A stretch of 64,000 nt of DNA. It comes from Halobacillus amylolyticus. GTDB lineage: Bacteria > Bacillota > Bacilli > Bacillales > Halobacillaceae. The stretch lies in the NCBI RefSeq assembly GCF_022921115.1, contig NZ_CP095075.1:1750001-1814000 (forward strand), written 5' to 3'. The notes under the pieces are model-generated. The model searched no databases and had not been told where the DNA came from. It was given only the letters and a program-made list of their open reading frames with translations. Below are positions 55,094 to 63,345 of the stretch, piece by piece. The position numbers were made by a program, and so were the translations under genes. Within the stretch, counting starts at the first letter, position 1; each line of letters opens with the position of its first letter.

Positions 55094-55159
55094 TTTTATT
55101 CTTATTTTAACTATACCATTATTAAACCAAATAATTCCAAGTGAATTGAGTAGTCTTTT

Positions 55160-55323
55160 TATTGAGTTATCTCGAAATCAAGTCTTCAAGATAATGGCCC
55201 TTAAATGTAAAAAGGACGCGTTATTCGAGAACCGCGCCCCTTATCATGAAGACTCGACTTCAAAATAATATTAAAACGATCTTCCATTTTTGCCCCCTTT
55301 AACGGAAGACTCGAAATCAAGGT
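55160..55323. repeat. Cluster of three array repeat units in tandem
   Basis: The stretch holds TATCTCGAAATCAAGTCTTC with AAGATAATGGCCC, then GGACGCGTTATTCGAGAAC with CGCGCCCCTTATC and GAAGACTCGACTTCAA, then TTTTTGCCCCCTTTAACG with GAAGACTCGAAATCAAGG. Three cores thus follow one another with no gene between, as if the genes of two units had been lost. It is the longest gene-free repeat tract in the array. Confidence 0.65.
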
Positions 55324-55431
55324 ATGTAATTTAATATTTCTTTTTTGTTCTATTTTGAAATAAGTCTATAGCTCATACATTTGATTAAGATATCAGAGTT
55401 ATGAACCCTGTAAGTTAAGCCTTACTAAGCT

Positions 55432-56340
55432 TTACATTACACCCGAATCAATCACCAATTTGGGTGGAGACGTTGTAAGTTTCACATTTACGCCCAGCGG
55501 TACACCATAATTTGGCTGGCAATGACCAAAGGGAAAATTCTCAACAACAGGAAAAGGAGAACTAGCGAAGAAGTTTTTAAGCACTTTTCTTAATTTCAAT
55601 TCTTCGTCCGAATCCACTTGGAAGTTACCTAAGACTACACCTTGAACCTCATCGAACACCCCTGCCTGTTTGAGATGAGTAAGCTTCAAATCCACAAGAA
55701 ACGCTGGTTCTGCAACTTCCTCTATTAGTAGGATTGCTCCATTTGTATCTACTTGATAAGGTGTGCCCAATCCATTAGTTAGCAGTGTTAAATTCCCTCC
55801 CACTAATTGCCCTTCTCCTGTACCATGAGCTAGCGTGTTGAGAGACGATTTATGAGAATCATAGGTCATAAATTCTCTTGTGAACAGAGATGAAAACGAG
55901 CATTCCGTCTCCATCGTTCTTTGTTCGTCATTCAGATCGGATGCCACCATCGGACCGTGGAAGGTAACCATTTCACTTGATTTCTGAATGGCATTAAGCA
56001 GATATGTAATGTCGCTGTACCCCCAAAATATTTTAGGATTACTTTGTATCTTTTCGTAATCAATCATATCAGCAATTTTTGCTGTCCCAAATCCTCCATT
56101 TGCGCAAAAAATTCCACGGATAGTAGGATCACAAAAAGCCTCATATAAGTCAGTAAGTCGCTTTCGATCGACAGTTGCAAGATCTTCCTCAATATCGAAC
56201 ACGTGTCGTCCAATGACCACATCTAGCCCCATTTCTTCTAATACACGTTTTCCCTGAATCAGGTGCTCTCTGTCTGGTGGCCCGGCCGGTGCAATAACTG
56301 CTACCCGATCACCCTCTTTTAAAGCAAGTGGTTTAATCAT
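55432..56340 (-). CDS. LD-carboxypeptidase (S66 family, LdcA/MccF-like)
   Basis: The 302-residue serine peptidase has the N-terminal VAVIAPAGPPDREHL near residue 13 and the oxyanion and nucleophile region GIFCANGGFGTAKIADMIDY near 87. KIFWGYSDITYLLNAI near 115 contains the serine of the family's GYSD motif, and TFHGPMVASDL near 137 and LIEEVAEPAFLVDLKL near 222 follow. It cleaves the L,D-bond between meso-DAP and D-Ala in recycled muropeptides; some relatives (MccF) confer microcin resistance. The catalytic Glu and His lie in the C-terminal half (FGHCQPNYGVPLG). It is an array unit with no wall-metabolism neighbour. Confidence 0.88.
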   Translation of the reverse strand: MIKPLALKEGDRVAVIAPAGPPDREHLIQGKRVLEEMGLDVVIGRHVFDIEEDLATVDRKRLTDLYEAFCDPTIRGIFCANGGFGTAKIADMIDYEKIQSNPKIFWGYSDITYLLNAIQKSSEMVTFHGPMVASDLNDEQRTMETECSFSSLFTREFMTYDSHKSSLNTLAHGTGEGQLVGGNLTLLTNGLGTPYQVDTNGAILLIEEVAEPAFLVDLKLTHLKQAGVFDEVQGVVLGNFQVDSDEELKLRKVLKNFFASSPFPVVENFPFGHCQPNYGVPLGVNVKLTTSPPKLVIDSGVM

Positions 56341-56407
56341 AAGCTTTCCTCACTTTCCTTAGTTCTGAAATTTGAATGTTGTTGTCGGACTATTTCAGCG
56401 TGAAATA

Positions 56408-56456
56408 ATTTATTAAATAATAGTTCCCTTTATTGAAAACGTAATTTCAAGATAAT
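56408..56456. repeat. Degenerate array repeat with extension module
   Basis: TTTATTAAATAATAGTTCCC then TTTATTGAAAACG and TAATTTCAAGATAAT. The core is TTCCC and has lost GCG. Lies 31 bases past the stop of the gene at 56487-57770. Confidence 0.5.
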
Positions 56457-56486
56457 AAAATAAGTATTTCTTACGATAAACTCACA

Positions 56487-57770
56487 CTATTTCCATGGAA
56501 GAGAATCGTATTCGCCTTCCCACAAAGGAAATTTAAGACGATTAGAGAATTCACCTTCGTATCCAATTAAGTATAAAAGAAGCATTTCAGTATAATACAA
56601 TCCCAACTGATTTATTAAGAACTTATCATGTATAAAGTAACTATCTATACTTGAATTACGTTTTGGATGAGCTATATGATTTCTGTAATTTACTAGTAAA
56701 TGGGGGCCGGAATCAAAATGAGTACTGAATTTCTTATGTTCACCACTGAGAACAGTTTTTATTGAAATTTCATCTAATATAGTTTCTAGATTTATTTGAA
56801 AATTGTTTTTATCGAACTTTGATTTACTAATGATTTGCTGTGTCTGTTGGGTTAGTAAAACAAAAGATAGTTTTTCTAAAGCAATTTGGGAATTGATTGT
56901 TTTATTCTCTATAAATGTTGCGTTTAATGATTCAACATACCAGTGTATAGTTTCTTTTATAGTTCTCCTTAAAAACTTGTCCTTAAACCTAGAAGCAAAA
57001 TTTTGAAACAGACTTTCAATAACTTTGCCTTTTTGCTTAGGAAACCAGTTAGGAATTTCTCCATAGGGGCTCATTAAAGGTACTGAAAATTCCTTGTGTA
57101 CCTCCCCCTCTTTGTTCTTGCAAATTTTTATTAGCATACCTATATGCCTACCTGCACACAGTGTAAAAATCCATACAAGTATCTCTTCTACATCAGTAAC
57201 GTCTGATTTCTTAAACTTACTCCCATCTTTTTTGTCAATTTTTATAATGTGGGTAATACCGTGTCCATTACTATCCTTTAAGTTCGAAAAGATCCTCTTA
57301 TCTTTATAATCATGACGATGTTGCAATTCTATGTTCCAGTTTTCATGTTCTATAGTAACTCCACCTCGATAGTGAAAGTTATCTTTTGTGATGTTGTCAC
57401 CGAGATATTTTACGAAATTATTTACATGAATGTAGTAGCTGTCCATATAAAAATCTTTATCATCCTGTAATTTGTATAACACTATACCTTTAGCAACATG
57501 ATTATTTTGAACAGAATCTAAACTTGCTTTAGTTGGTATCATCCCAGGAACTTCTAAAATGATTTCTTTCTTATCCATGAGTGATAGAATATCTACTTTT
57601 TCAGTTTTTCCAAAAAATCTTATAGCTGGTTTTGAATAAAAGTTAAACTCAACAGTTCCGTTTAGTTGGATTAACTGACTATCACTTATTAAACTGTAAT
57701 TACCTTCATAATTTGTAAATTTCTCATCAACATTAAAAAATCTAGAACCAATAGCTCTAGTTGAATTCAA
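56487..57770 (-). CDS. ApeA-like protein with C-terminal HEPN motif (427 aa)
   Basis: The N-terminal 250 residues are beta-rich, with repeated strands such as GNYSLISDSQLIQLNGTVEF, a layout like the N-terminal domain of ApeA-type proteins. The C-terminal 150 residues are helical and carry YRNHIAHPKRNS near residue 375, where RNHIAH is an R-x4-H motif typical of HEPN ribonucleases. ApeA-type proteins act in abortive infection by cutting tRNA or other RNA when phage attacks. Both domains fit, but I cannot confirm the family without a profile. It is an array unit next to the decayed recombinase. Confidence 0.6.
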   Translation of the reverse strand: MNSTRAIGSRFFNVDEKFTNYEGNYSLISDSQLIQLNGTVEFNFYSKPAIRFFGKTEKVDILSLMDKKEIILEVPGMIPTKASLDSVQNNHVAKGIVLYKLQDDKDFYMDSYYIHVNNFVKYLGDNITKDNFHYRGGVTIEHENWNIELQHRHDYKDKRIFSNLKDSNGHGITHIIKIDKKDGSKFKKSDVTDVEEILVWIFTLCAGRHIGMLIKICKNKEGEVHKEFSVPLMSPYGEIPNWFPKQKGKVIESLFQNFASRFKDKFLRRTIKETIHWYVESLNATFIENKTINSQIALEKLSFVLLTQQTQQIISKSKFDKNNFQINLETILDEISIKTVLSGEHKKFSTHFDSGPHLLVNYRNHIAHPKRNSSIDSYFIHDKFLINQLGLYYTEMLLLYLIGYEGEFSNRLKFPLWEGEYDSLPWK

Positions 57771-57792
57771 ATTATCACTTCCTTAATAAGAA

Positions 57793-57823
57793 AACATAAA
57801 AAGCACGCCCTCTAAAGAGCGTA
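57793..57823 (-). terminator. Terminator of the tyrosine recombinase gene
   Basis: ACGCTCTTTAGAGGGCGT forms a short stem (57805-57822) and on the minus strand runs into GCTTTTTATGTTTT. The stem lies just past the reconstructed stop at 57828. Confidence 0.65.
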
Positions 57824-57827
57824 CTAA

Positions 57828-58576
57828 CTAAAAGTATTTGCTATATAAATCCTGCCTCAACTTACCACTAAGTTGGGCATATATTTTCGTAGTCTCACTC
57901 TTCTCATGACCAAGTAAACTCGACTAGATATACGCTTAATGATGTATCTCATAAGGTCGATACTCATCCTTCTTTTAGGCTTTCTCTCCGTTATAAATAA
58001 GCAGGGATCATGGTCATCACGTTCGTCTACGTAACGCTTCAACCAAAGGGAGCAACGAGTATTGAAGTACACTTCCCGTTCCTTATCCCCTTTTCCATGT
58101 ACAATAACAGAGTTTGTGGTGAAGTTAATATCATTACGATTAAGCTTTACAACTTCTCCAATGCGACAACCGGTTGAATAAATGAATTCAAATAATGCGT
58201 TTTCCATAGAGTTTTGGCAAGCTTCTCTAAGGTGTTCAATTTCGAGTTCGGAAAGAAACTTTGGAATTCTCTTCCCTAGCTTTGGTTTTTTCAACTTAGC
58301 TGCAGGATTTTTATGAATGAATCCCTCATCAAATGTCCATTTGAATATAGATCGAATACACCGAACGCGGTGCCCTAAACTGGAGGGCTTTAAATGGTTT
58401 CCTAACTCAATAAGATAACCTTTTAACTGGTCTGTAGTTATGTCATTCATAAGCACATCACCAAAATAGCCTAGTAACAGGTTGTACTGAAAACCATACG
58501 TTTTCAAGGTTTGAGGTGAATAGCCCTCAATCTTTTTATCAAGTTGGTATTTCTCCCAAGCTTCTGATAATAACAT
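57828..58576 (-). pseudogene. Tyrosine recombinase (XerC/XerD-like) with an internal deletion
   Basis: The N-terminal SAM-like domain (GYSPQTLKTYGFQYNLLLGY) and the first catalytic block (FIYSTGCRIGEVVKLNRNDI, with the catalytic Arg near residue 138, then the Lys in VHGKGDKEREV) are intact. After MRYIIKRISSR the sequence jumps, in another frame, to LGHEKSETTKIYAQLSG and a stop at 57830-57828. That last part contains the second His and the catalytic Tyr. The HxxR block that should lie between is missing, about 35-40 codons. The enzyme cannot be active as read. It is closest to single-chain phage-integrase-like Xer proteins; it is not an obvious integron integrase. Confidence 0.8.
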
Positions 58577-58740
58577 TTCGCTTCACTCTCCTAAGGTTAT
58601 GAACCAAGTAATCTTGATTCTATTATTATCAGGAGGAGTAAATTTCATACTAGAGTTATTCAACAATCTAATAGTTTCACTTAATTTGTAAAGCTAAGAG
58701 TCGTTGGTACACTTGAAACGGGCTGCTCTCTCTAATCTGA

Positions 58741-58761
58741 ACTGCACCTCGTTTGTTTAAC
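58741..58761. repeat. Array repeat half copy
   Basis: ACTGCACCTCGTTTGTTTAAC: core GCACCTC and the right arm GTTTGTTTAAC. A left arm is not clear. Lies 31 bases past the stop of the DinB gene. Confidence 0.5.
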
Positions 58762-58791
58762 TTTCAAAAGTTTAAAACGGCAGCTTATTGG

Positions 58792-59268
58792 CTACCAAGT
58801 ATCTCCGCCAGAAGGGGGTGGCCATTCTCCTATTATTCGTCGGGTTGATGCTACCTGACCAGTATGATAACTATTGTGGTTTACAAGCATGACTAAAAAG
58901 TCACCACGAGTACCTTCGGATTTCCCGAATCCCCGTTCCTCCAGTTCCTTTTTTGCTTCGTTTTCAGCTTCCTTTAACCCTTCACTGAACTTAAAAACAG
59001 CGTCATTCCACTCGGTTTCATTTGATGGAGATGTTCCACCGGGCCAAGATTCTTCTGCATGATCTGGGAAATTGGGTACCGTTCCTTTAAGGTAATCAAG
59101 AATAAAGTCCTGCCAAAAAATCATATGATTGAGAATTTGCCAAACCGAATGCGGACATTCCTCTGGTTTTTTACCAACCACTTCCCACTGTAAACCCTCA
59201 AAGACCGATAGGGGATCAACATGGGCGTCTTCTCCATGTAGTCCATTTTGAAAGAAATAAGATGACAA
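58792..59268 (-). CDS. DinB-family metal-dependent protein (158 aa)
   Basis: A four-helix bundle protein with SVWQILNHMIFWQDFILDYL near residue 42, containing the first metal-ligand histidine. MLVNHNSYHTGQVASTRRII near residue 127 contains the HxxxH pair. These three histidines are the metal site of DinB/YfiT-like proteins. Members include thiol transferases such as bacillithiol transferases; the individual substrate is unknown. It forms a one-gene unit between array repeats. A GGAGGG binding site lies upstream. Confidence 0.82.
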   Translation of the reverse strand: MSSYFFQNGLHGEDAHVDPLSVFEGLQWEVVGKKPEECPHSVWQILNHMIFWQDFILDYLKGTVPNFPDHAEESWPGGTSPSNETEWNDAVFKFSEGLKEAENEAKKELEERGFGKSEGTRGDFLVMLVNHNSYHTGQVASTRRIIGEWPPPSGGDTW

Positions 59269-59300
59269 AAATAACCCTCCCTATCATTATTGAATAAAGT

Positions 59301-59333
59301 TTTTATTCGGGTACCGCGCCTCGTTTGTTGAAC
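59301..59333. repeat. Array repeat copy
   Basis: TTTTATTCGGGTACCGCGCC then TCGTTTGTTGAAC. It lies just before the end of the glyoxalase fragment (stop at 59336). Confidence 0.65.
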
Positions 59334-59335
59334 TG

Positions 59336-59413
59336 CTAAGGTGCTACAAGTTCCACTTTTATTCTGTCAGGGTCTTCAAAATAAACAGCAAGCGCAAATC
59401 CTTTATTCCGGAA
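59336..59413 (-). pseudogene. C-terminal end of a glyoxalase/VOC-family gene
   Basis: The last 25 codons read FRNKGFALAVYFEDPDRIKV then ELVAP and a stop, the usual final strands of VOC-fold enzymes with the terminal metal-ligand Glu in KVELV. Upstream the protein ends abruptly at a sequence that belongs to the array repeat (59404-59450), so the rest was lost by recombination at that point. There is no start. Confidence 0.75.
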
Positions 59414-59450
59414 ATGCTCTCCTTATACGGAAGACTCGATTTCAAGATAA
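59404..59450. repeat. Array repeat with extension module, fused to the glyoxalase fragment
   Basis: TATTCCGGAAATGCTCTCC then TTATACGGAAGACTCGATTT and CAAGATAA. Its left arm TATTCCGGAA is at the same time the FRN codons of the glyoxalase end. Confidence 0.55.
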
Positions 59451-59537
59451 TCTTAAATACATAGCCATTTGCTGTTTTGCTTTCCTAATTTGGAATATCA
59501 ACAAACTCCTATTAGCTGGTATTCCGGAATAGTGTAT

Positions 59538-60053
59538 TTACAACACCTCTGTTACAATTCCTTCTTCAACTCCAAATTGGATAAGGCCTTCGTAAGGGTC
59601 ACCAGGAATGTCTAACAGTGTACAAAATGCTGGTTCGGTCTTGTATCCTTGCATTTTAAGATTTATCACTTTCTCTTTAAGAATGGGGTCTTTTTTTAAT
59701 AGTTTGTATTCTATTAACATATGGAGATATGCATTTTGTTTCTGTACAGGTTGAGATTGACCAAACAACTCAAACTCAAAATTACTGAAGAAAAAATTTG
59801 CTTTAACGACCTGGTTACCTCTTATAGTTGCTCTTTTCAGCGTGAAATTGTCTTTATTATTGTATAGAGTTTGTAGCCGTTCTTCAAAATGATCTAAATC
59901 TTGTACTTCCATAACAATGTCTAGGTCTGATCCTACTACATCTATACCGATGGGCAGAGTTCCGCATAGAACTGGATTGTATGTACTTAAGTCATTACAA
60001 ATATCCAGTTCCTTGATTGCTGCATAAGCTTTTTGCTGCTTTTTACTTCCCAT
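59538..60053 (-). CDS. DUF4269 nucleotidyltransferase-like protein
   Basis: I place the start at ATG 60053 (MGSKKQQKAYAAIKELDICN) because GAGGGG lies six bases upstream. A longer frame only continues into the intron. The 171-residue product has LCGTLPIGIDVVGSDLDIVM near residue 30, where DLD in a GS-type context is the metal-binding strand of the nucleotidyltransferase fold (GT at the loop, D-x-D). QVVKANFFFSNFEFELFGQS near residue 90 gives the third acidic strand. DUF4269 resembles aminoglycoside-modifying and MNT-like transferases; the substrate is unknown. It is an array unit directly downstream of intron copy 2. Confidence 0.8.
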   Translation of the reverse strand: MGSKKQQKAYAAIKELDICNDLSTYNPVLCGTLPIGIDVVGSDLDIVMEVQDLDHFEERLQTLYNNKDNFTLKRATIRGNQVVKANFFFSNFEFELFGQSQPVQKQNAYLHMLIEYKLLKKDPILKEKVINLKMQGYKTEPAFCTLLDIPGDPYEGLIQFGVEEGIVTEVL

Positions 60054-60118
60054 TTTCATCCCCTCAAATAAATTAATCAATGCAGCACCTTCCTCACTTG
60101 AAGATATAACCTTTAGGC

Positions 60119-60139
60119 CGTTTCTTGTTCCAGAAAAGT
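60119..60139. repeat. Array repeat interrupted by intron copy 2 (left part)
   Basis: CGTTTCTTGTTCCAGAAAAG lies directly before the intron and corresponds to the left arm TTATTCCAGAA of intact copies. The right part is at 62782-62797. Confidence 0.65.
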
Positions 60140-62781
60140 TAGCAATAGGTAAGCGTTTGATGTTATCTCCGGCTTTTCCCCTGCTCCACACCGAACGTGC
60201 TAGTTTCCCAGCATTCGGCGCTCCATCTAACGATATGTACTAGATTATAAGTTCCTTGTTACTCTTCGAGACGGGATGATTCAATTTGATCCAGCTCACA
60301 TACCTTTCGGTATTGGTTGATCTTCTCGAGCTTAAATTGATTAACCCCTAACTTGTAGAGGAAAAACTTAATCCTTTTAGCATCCTTCATATGAATTAAT
60401 TGATGAACATCTTCATGGAGGATTCGAAGGTTACGGAACTGGTCGCTTCCTCCAAGATGTTTCGGTATGTAATGGTGACAATGGACATTATAGGAGTACA
60501 AGTATTGTCCTGTAATTTCACATTTCCCCATCTTCATACTGTATCGACTAATCCTGTTATCCAAGTATTCAACACTTCGATTTGGTAGGGTAGCCTTCAT
60601 TAAGAAACTAACTTCCTTTTGAATATCGGGTCGCAGTTTCTTATACAAGTTTTCCCTACCCTTCTTTGTATAAAGCGAAAGCTTTGGACTGAAGTTCATA
60701 GTATTGACCGTTTTAACACCGCCAATGGGAAAAAGATACATATCTCTTATTCTAAACGTTTTCGTCCCTAAGCTAAAAAGCTTTTTATAAATCGGGGGTG
60801 GATTAAATGGATGCTCCTGTTTTCCAACTGGTCGAAGACGGTTATACAGGAATGGTTTAAGATCGAATGCAAGACGTGAGAACTCCAGGTTTACATGTGT
60901 CGCTCGGTTGAAGTAGTGATGGATTCCTAAAACAAAACTATTATAACGGTGTACATTTTCGGCGGTTGGAGAAGCCTTCATTCTTCGAATGAGTTTTTTG
61001 GCTTCCTGTTTCATTTTTTCTCTTTTTGAAGAAATGATGCCTGTATGTGCCACCCGTTTCTTACCCTTTTTATTCGCACGAATAGTGAAACCTAAGAACT
61101 CAGATTCTCGTTTTCTCAAGTTTACAATTTGAGATTTCTCAGGAGAGATGTCCAGCTTTAAGCGCTCTTTTAAGTAAAGTCGTACCGCATGGTACCACCG
61201 TTGAGCAATCTTTCCATCTCGACATAGGATTTTGAAATCATCGGCGTACCTAACCAAGTATCCCTCTTTCAAATTTGTTCGTTTTCTAGCCTGCCTTTTA
61301 GAATCATCAGAACTGTATGATTTGGTAAGAGGAAATACCTCCCATTGGCCTGCAACCCATTGGTCCAGGTCATTTAAAACCACGTTTGATAGTAGAGGGG
61401 ATAAAATTCCACCTTGCGGGGATCCTTTCTCTGGTACGCCTTCTCCATCAATTTCTGACTTTATCATTTTCGAGATACAAGTAAGAACCTTGCGGTCATG
61501 AATACCCATATTCCAAAGCTGTTTATTTAACAATGAGTGATTTACATTATCAAAGAAGCTCTTAATATCTATATCAACCACAAAATGAAATTGCGCTTGA
61601 TTAATCAAGTATTGTATCCTAGCCATAGCATGATGAGCAGACCGGAGAGGTCTGAACCCGTAGCTATGCTTGAAAAACTGAGATTCTACAATAGGTTCGA
61701 GAACTTGTTTGAAACATTGTTGGATGATTCTATCCAAGATACATGGAATCCCAAGAGGTCTCCATTTACCATTTTCTTTTTCAGTCCATTCTCTGCGAAC
61801 TTTCTTCGGGTGATAATTTCTTAGTTTGGTCCGTACTTCTGTAACGAGTTCATTTTCTGATAGTTCTTTCATGTCGTCGATGGTTTTCCCATCGGTACCT
61901 GGTGTTTTAGAACCTTTATTGGTTTTTATCATGCGAAAAGCGAGGAGGATGTTTTCTCTTGATATGATGGTGTCATAGAGATGAGAAAATACTTGTACTC
62001 GGCTCGCTTTTTCGTATAGTTCTGTAAATGTCTCCGTCATATTGTAATAATCCCAGTTTCGTAACGTTGGCACTGTGGCATCCCTCCTTATGGAGTAATG
62101 TTCCCACGTTCCTACCCGATCGGTGCCATTCACATTAGGAAAATAATCGTTTCATTCATTAGACTTGGGGTTGTTCCTCCACTCCCGTTACAGGAGGTTC
62201 ATCAGTCATACCCCTACCCTCACAAGGATAAATGCTTTTCAGCATAACTTTATAGCAAACGTTTCGGGTGACAGCCCTTGATTCAACGTTCCTTGCTTTC
62301 CAAGTCCCTTACAACGTAGCTATCCTTACTAACATAGGTGCTTCCTTTAAGCCTGTGAGCTAGATACCGCCATGGTTCGGTATAGCGTCTTTCAGAGGGC
62401 GCAATTTTACTCCACACCACTCACCCCATCGTGAGATGGGACATAAGTTTCCTTATGTTCGAATCTTTAGACCCTTACATTCGGAAGTTCGTCAGTTCCT
62501 ATTTCAAAGAACTATTCTCACCTTATCCAGTTTTTCAGCCGTGCGGCATATCCGTTAGCATACCTTTTCATAAGAATGGCTTCAGCCTTCGTTCTGCCGA
62601 ATCCACCTGTGCTTCATACCCTAAGACCTGTCAGCCTTAACGCATGCAGGAGTATTGACGGGATGGTTTCAGGAAACATGGTTCCGTCATTCCCATCCTC
62701 CGTTGCAAAGTTGAAATTTTAAATGCTTAAAACTTCCTGTATTTTCACGCTGAAAAGCGTTTATAACAGAACTTGTCGCGC
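60140..62781 (-). mobile_element. Group II intron, copy 2 (identical to copy 1)
   Basis: The segment from 60138 to 62797 matches 49445-52104 base for base wherever I compared it, a shift of 10,693. That covers the intron and the adjoining core and right arm of the array repeat. The left flank differs (CCAGAAAAG against ATTAAAGAACAG) and the right flank differs after GCTTAA, so this is an independent insertion in another repeat copy. The lack of any difference implies very recent movement or gene conversion. Confidence 0.85.
60259..62133 (-). CDS. ltrA-like: Group II intron-encoded reverse transcriptase/maturase/HNH endonuclease, copy 2
   Basis: This protein is identical in all 624 residues to the product at 49566-51440, with the same YADD catalytic site, domain X and HNH motif. 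The frame is intact, so both copies could be expressed. The ribosome binding site GGAGGGAT lies in the intron RNA some 50 bases upstream of an in-frame ATG near the N-terminus (MTETFTELYEKAS); the longer start MNGTDRVG is also open. Confidence 0.92.
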   Translation of the reverse strand: MNGTDRVGTWEHYSIRRDATVPTLRNWDYYNMTETFTELYEKASRVQVFSHLYDTIISRENILLAFRMIKTNKGSKTPGTDGKTIDDMKELSENELVTEVRTKLRNYHPKKVRREWTEKENGKWRPLGIPCILDRIIQQCFKQVLEPIVESQFFKHSYGFRPLRSAHHAMARIQYLINQAQFHFVVDIDIKSFFDNVNHSLLNKQLWNMGIHDRKVLTCISKMIKSEIDGEGVPEKGSPQGGILSPLLSNVVLNDLDQWVAGQWEVFPLTKSYSSDDSKRQARKRTNLKEGYLVRYADDFKILCRDGKIAQRWYHAVRLYLKERLKLDISPEKSQIVNLRKRESEFLGFTIRANKKGKKRVAHTGIISSKREKMKQEAKKLIRRMKASPTAENVHRYNSFVLGIHHYFNRATHVNLEFSRLAFDLKPFLYNRLRPVGKQEHPFNPPPIYKKLFSLGTKTFRIRDMYLFPIGGVKTVNTMNFSPKLSLYTKKGRENLYKKLRPDIQKEVSFLMKATLPNRSVEYLDNRISRYSMKMGKCEITGQYLYSYNVHCHHYIPKHLGGSDQFRNLRILHEDVHQLIHMKDAKRIKFFLYKLGVNQFKLEKINQYRKVCELDQIESSRLEE

Positions 62782-62797
62782 GCGCCCGATTGCTTAA
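62782..62797. repeat. Array repeat interrupted by intron copy 2 (right part)
   Basis: GCGCCCGATTGCTTAA, then CAGGCTCATTG. It lies six bases past the stop of the acetyltransferase gene at 62803-63213. Confidence 0.65.
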
Positions 62798-62802
62798 CAG
62801 GC

Positions 62803-63213
62803 TCATTGTATTTTATATTCACATAAAAACCGTTCCACACTTGGATACTTTTCACCCAAGCTTGTTATATTAAATCCATAATTCTCATAAAACTCTACTG
62901 CGTCCAAATCCGTTTCAGCAAAAATACTACTTAATAAGTGTTTATCGCAAACGAAGTCAATCATTTTACTACCTATCTTACTTCCTCTTTCAAGTGGAGA
63001 GACAGCAATATGTTTAATTTCACAAATGTTTGCACTAACAAAGTCAATACCAATACATCCAACTATCACTCCATTGAGTTCAATTACATACAACTTTCTA
63101 TTAGTTGATTGAATGTACTTTTCATATTCTTGTTCAATTCTTTTTTCAGAAGTGGCATGGGATAACAGCTCTCTTATTTTTGGGTGGATGGTCATTGAAT
63201 CAATCTTTTTCAT
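62803..63213 (-). CDS. GNAT-family N-acetyltransferase (137 aa)
   Basis: A small GNAT protein. KLYVIELNGVIVGCIGIDFV near residue 41 forms the central strands, EIKHIAVSPLERGSKIGSKM near residue 68 includes the acetyl-CoA loop (R-G-S-K-I-G in place of the usual R/Q-x-x-G-x-G/A), and AVEFYENYGF near residue 105 is the typical end of the fold. I choose ATG 63213 (MKKIDSM). The substrate is unknown. It forms an array unit. Confidence 0.82.
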   Translation of the reverse strand: MKKIDSMTIHPKIRELLSHATSEKRIEQEYEKYIQSTNRKLYVIELNGVIVGCIGIDFVSANICEIKHIAVSPLERGSKIGSKMIDFVCDKHLLSSIFAETDLDAVEFYENYGFNITSLGEKYPSVERFLCEYKIQ

Positions 63214-63289
63214 AATCACCGGCCTTTTTAATAATTAATTAATTCTAAGCGAAAGGCATTTCTCCTTCTTCAATTAAATGGCACTTTAA

Positions 63290-63330
63290 ATAATTCTGCA
63301 GAATCGCGCCCCTATTCTCGAATAAGGAAT
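63290..63330. repeat. Array repeat copy
   Basis: TAATTCTGCAGAATCGCGCC then CCTATTCTCGAATAAGGAAT. Both arms are themselves palindromes (ATTCTGCAGAAT and ATTCTCGAAT) around the GCGCCC core. Lies 15 bases past the stop of the gene at 63346-63780. Confidence 0.7.
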
Positions 63331-63345
63331 ATGTCAGCAGACATT

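Noticed and set aside
57828..58576. Calling the recombinase an integron integrase (IntI)
   Set aside because: The patch of extra residues that marks IntI is not visible, the HxxR block is deleted, and the N-terminus looks like a common Xer/phage-type protein.
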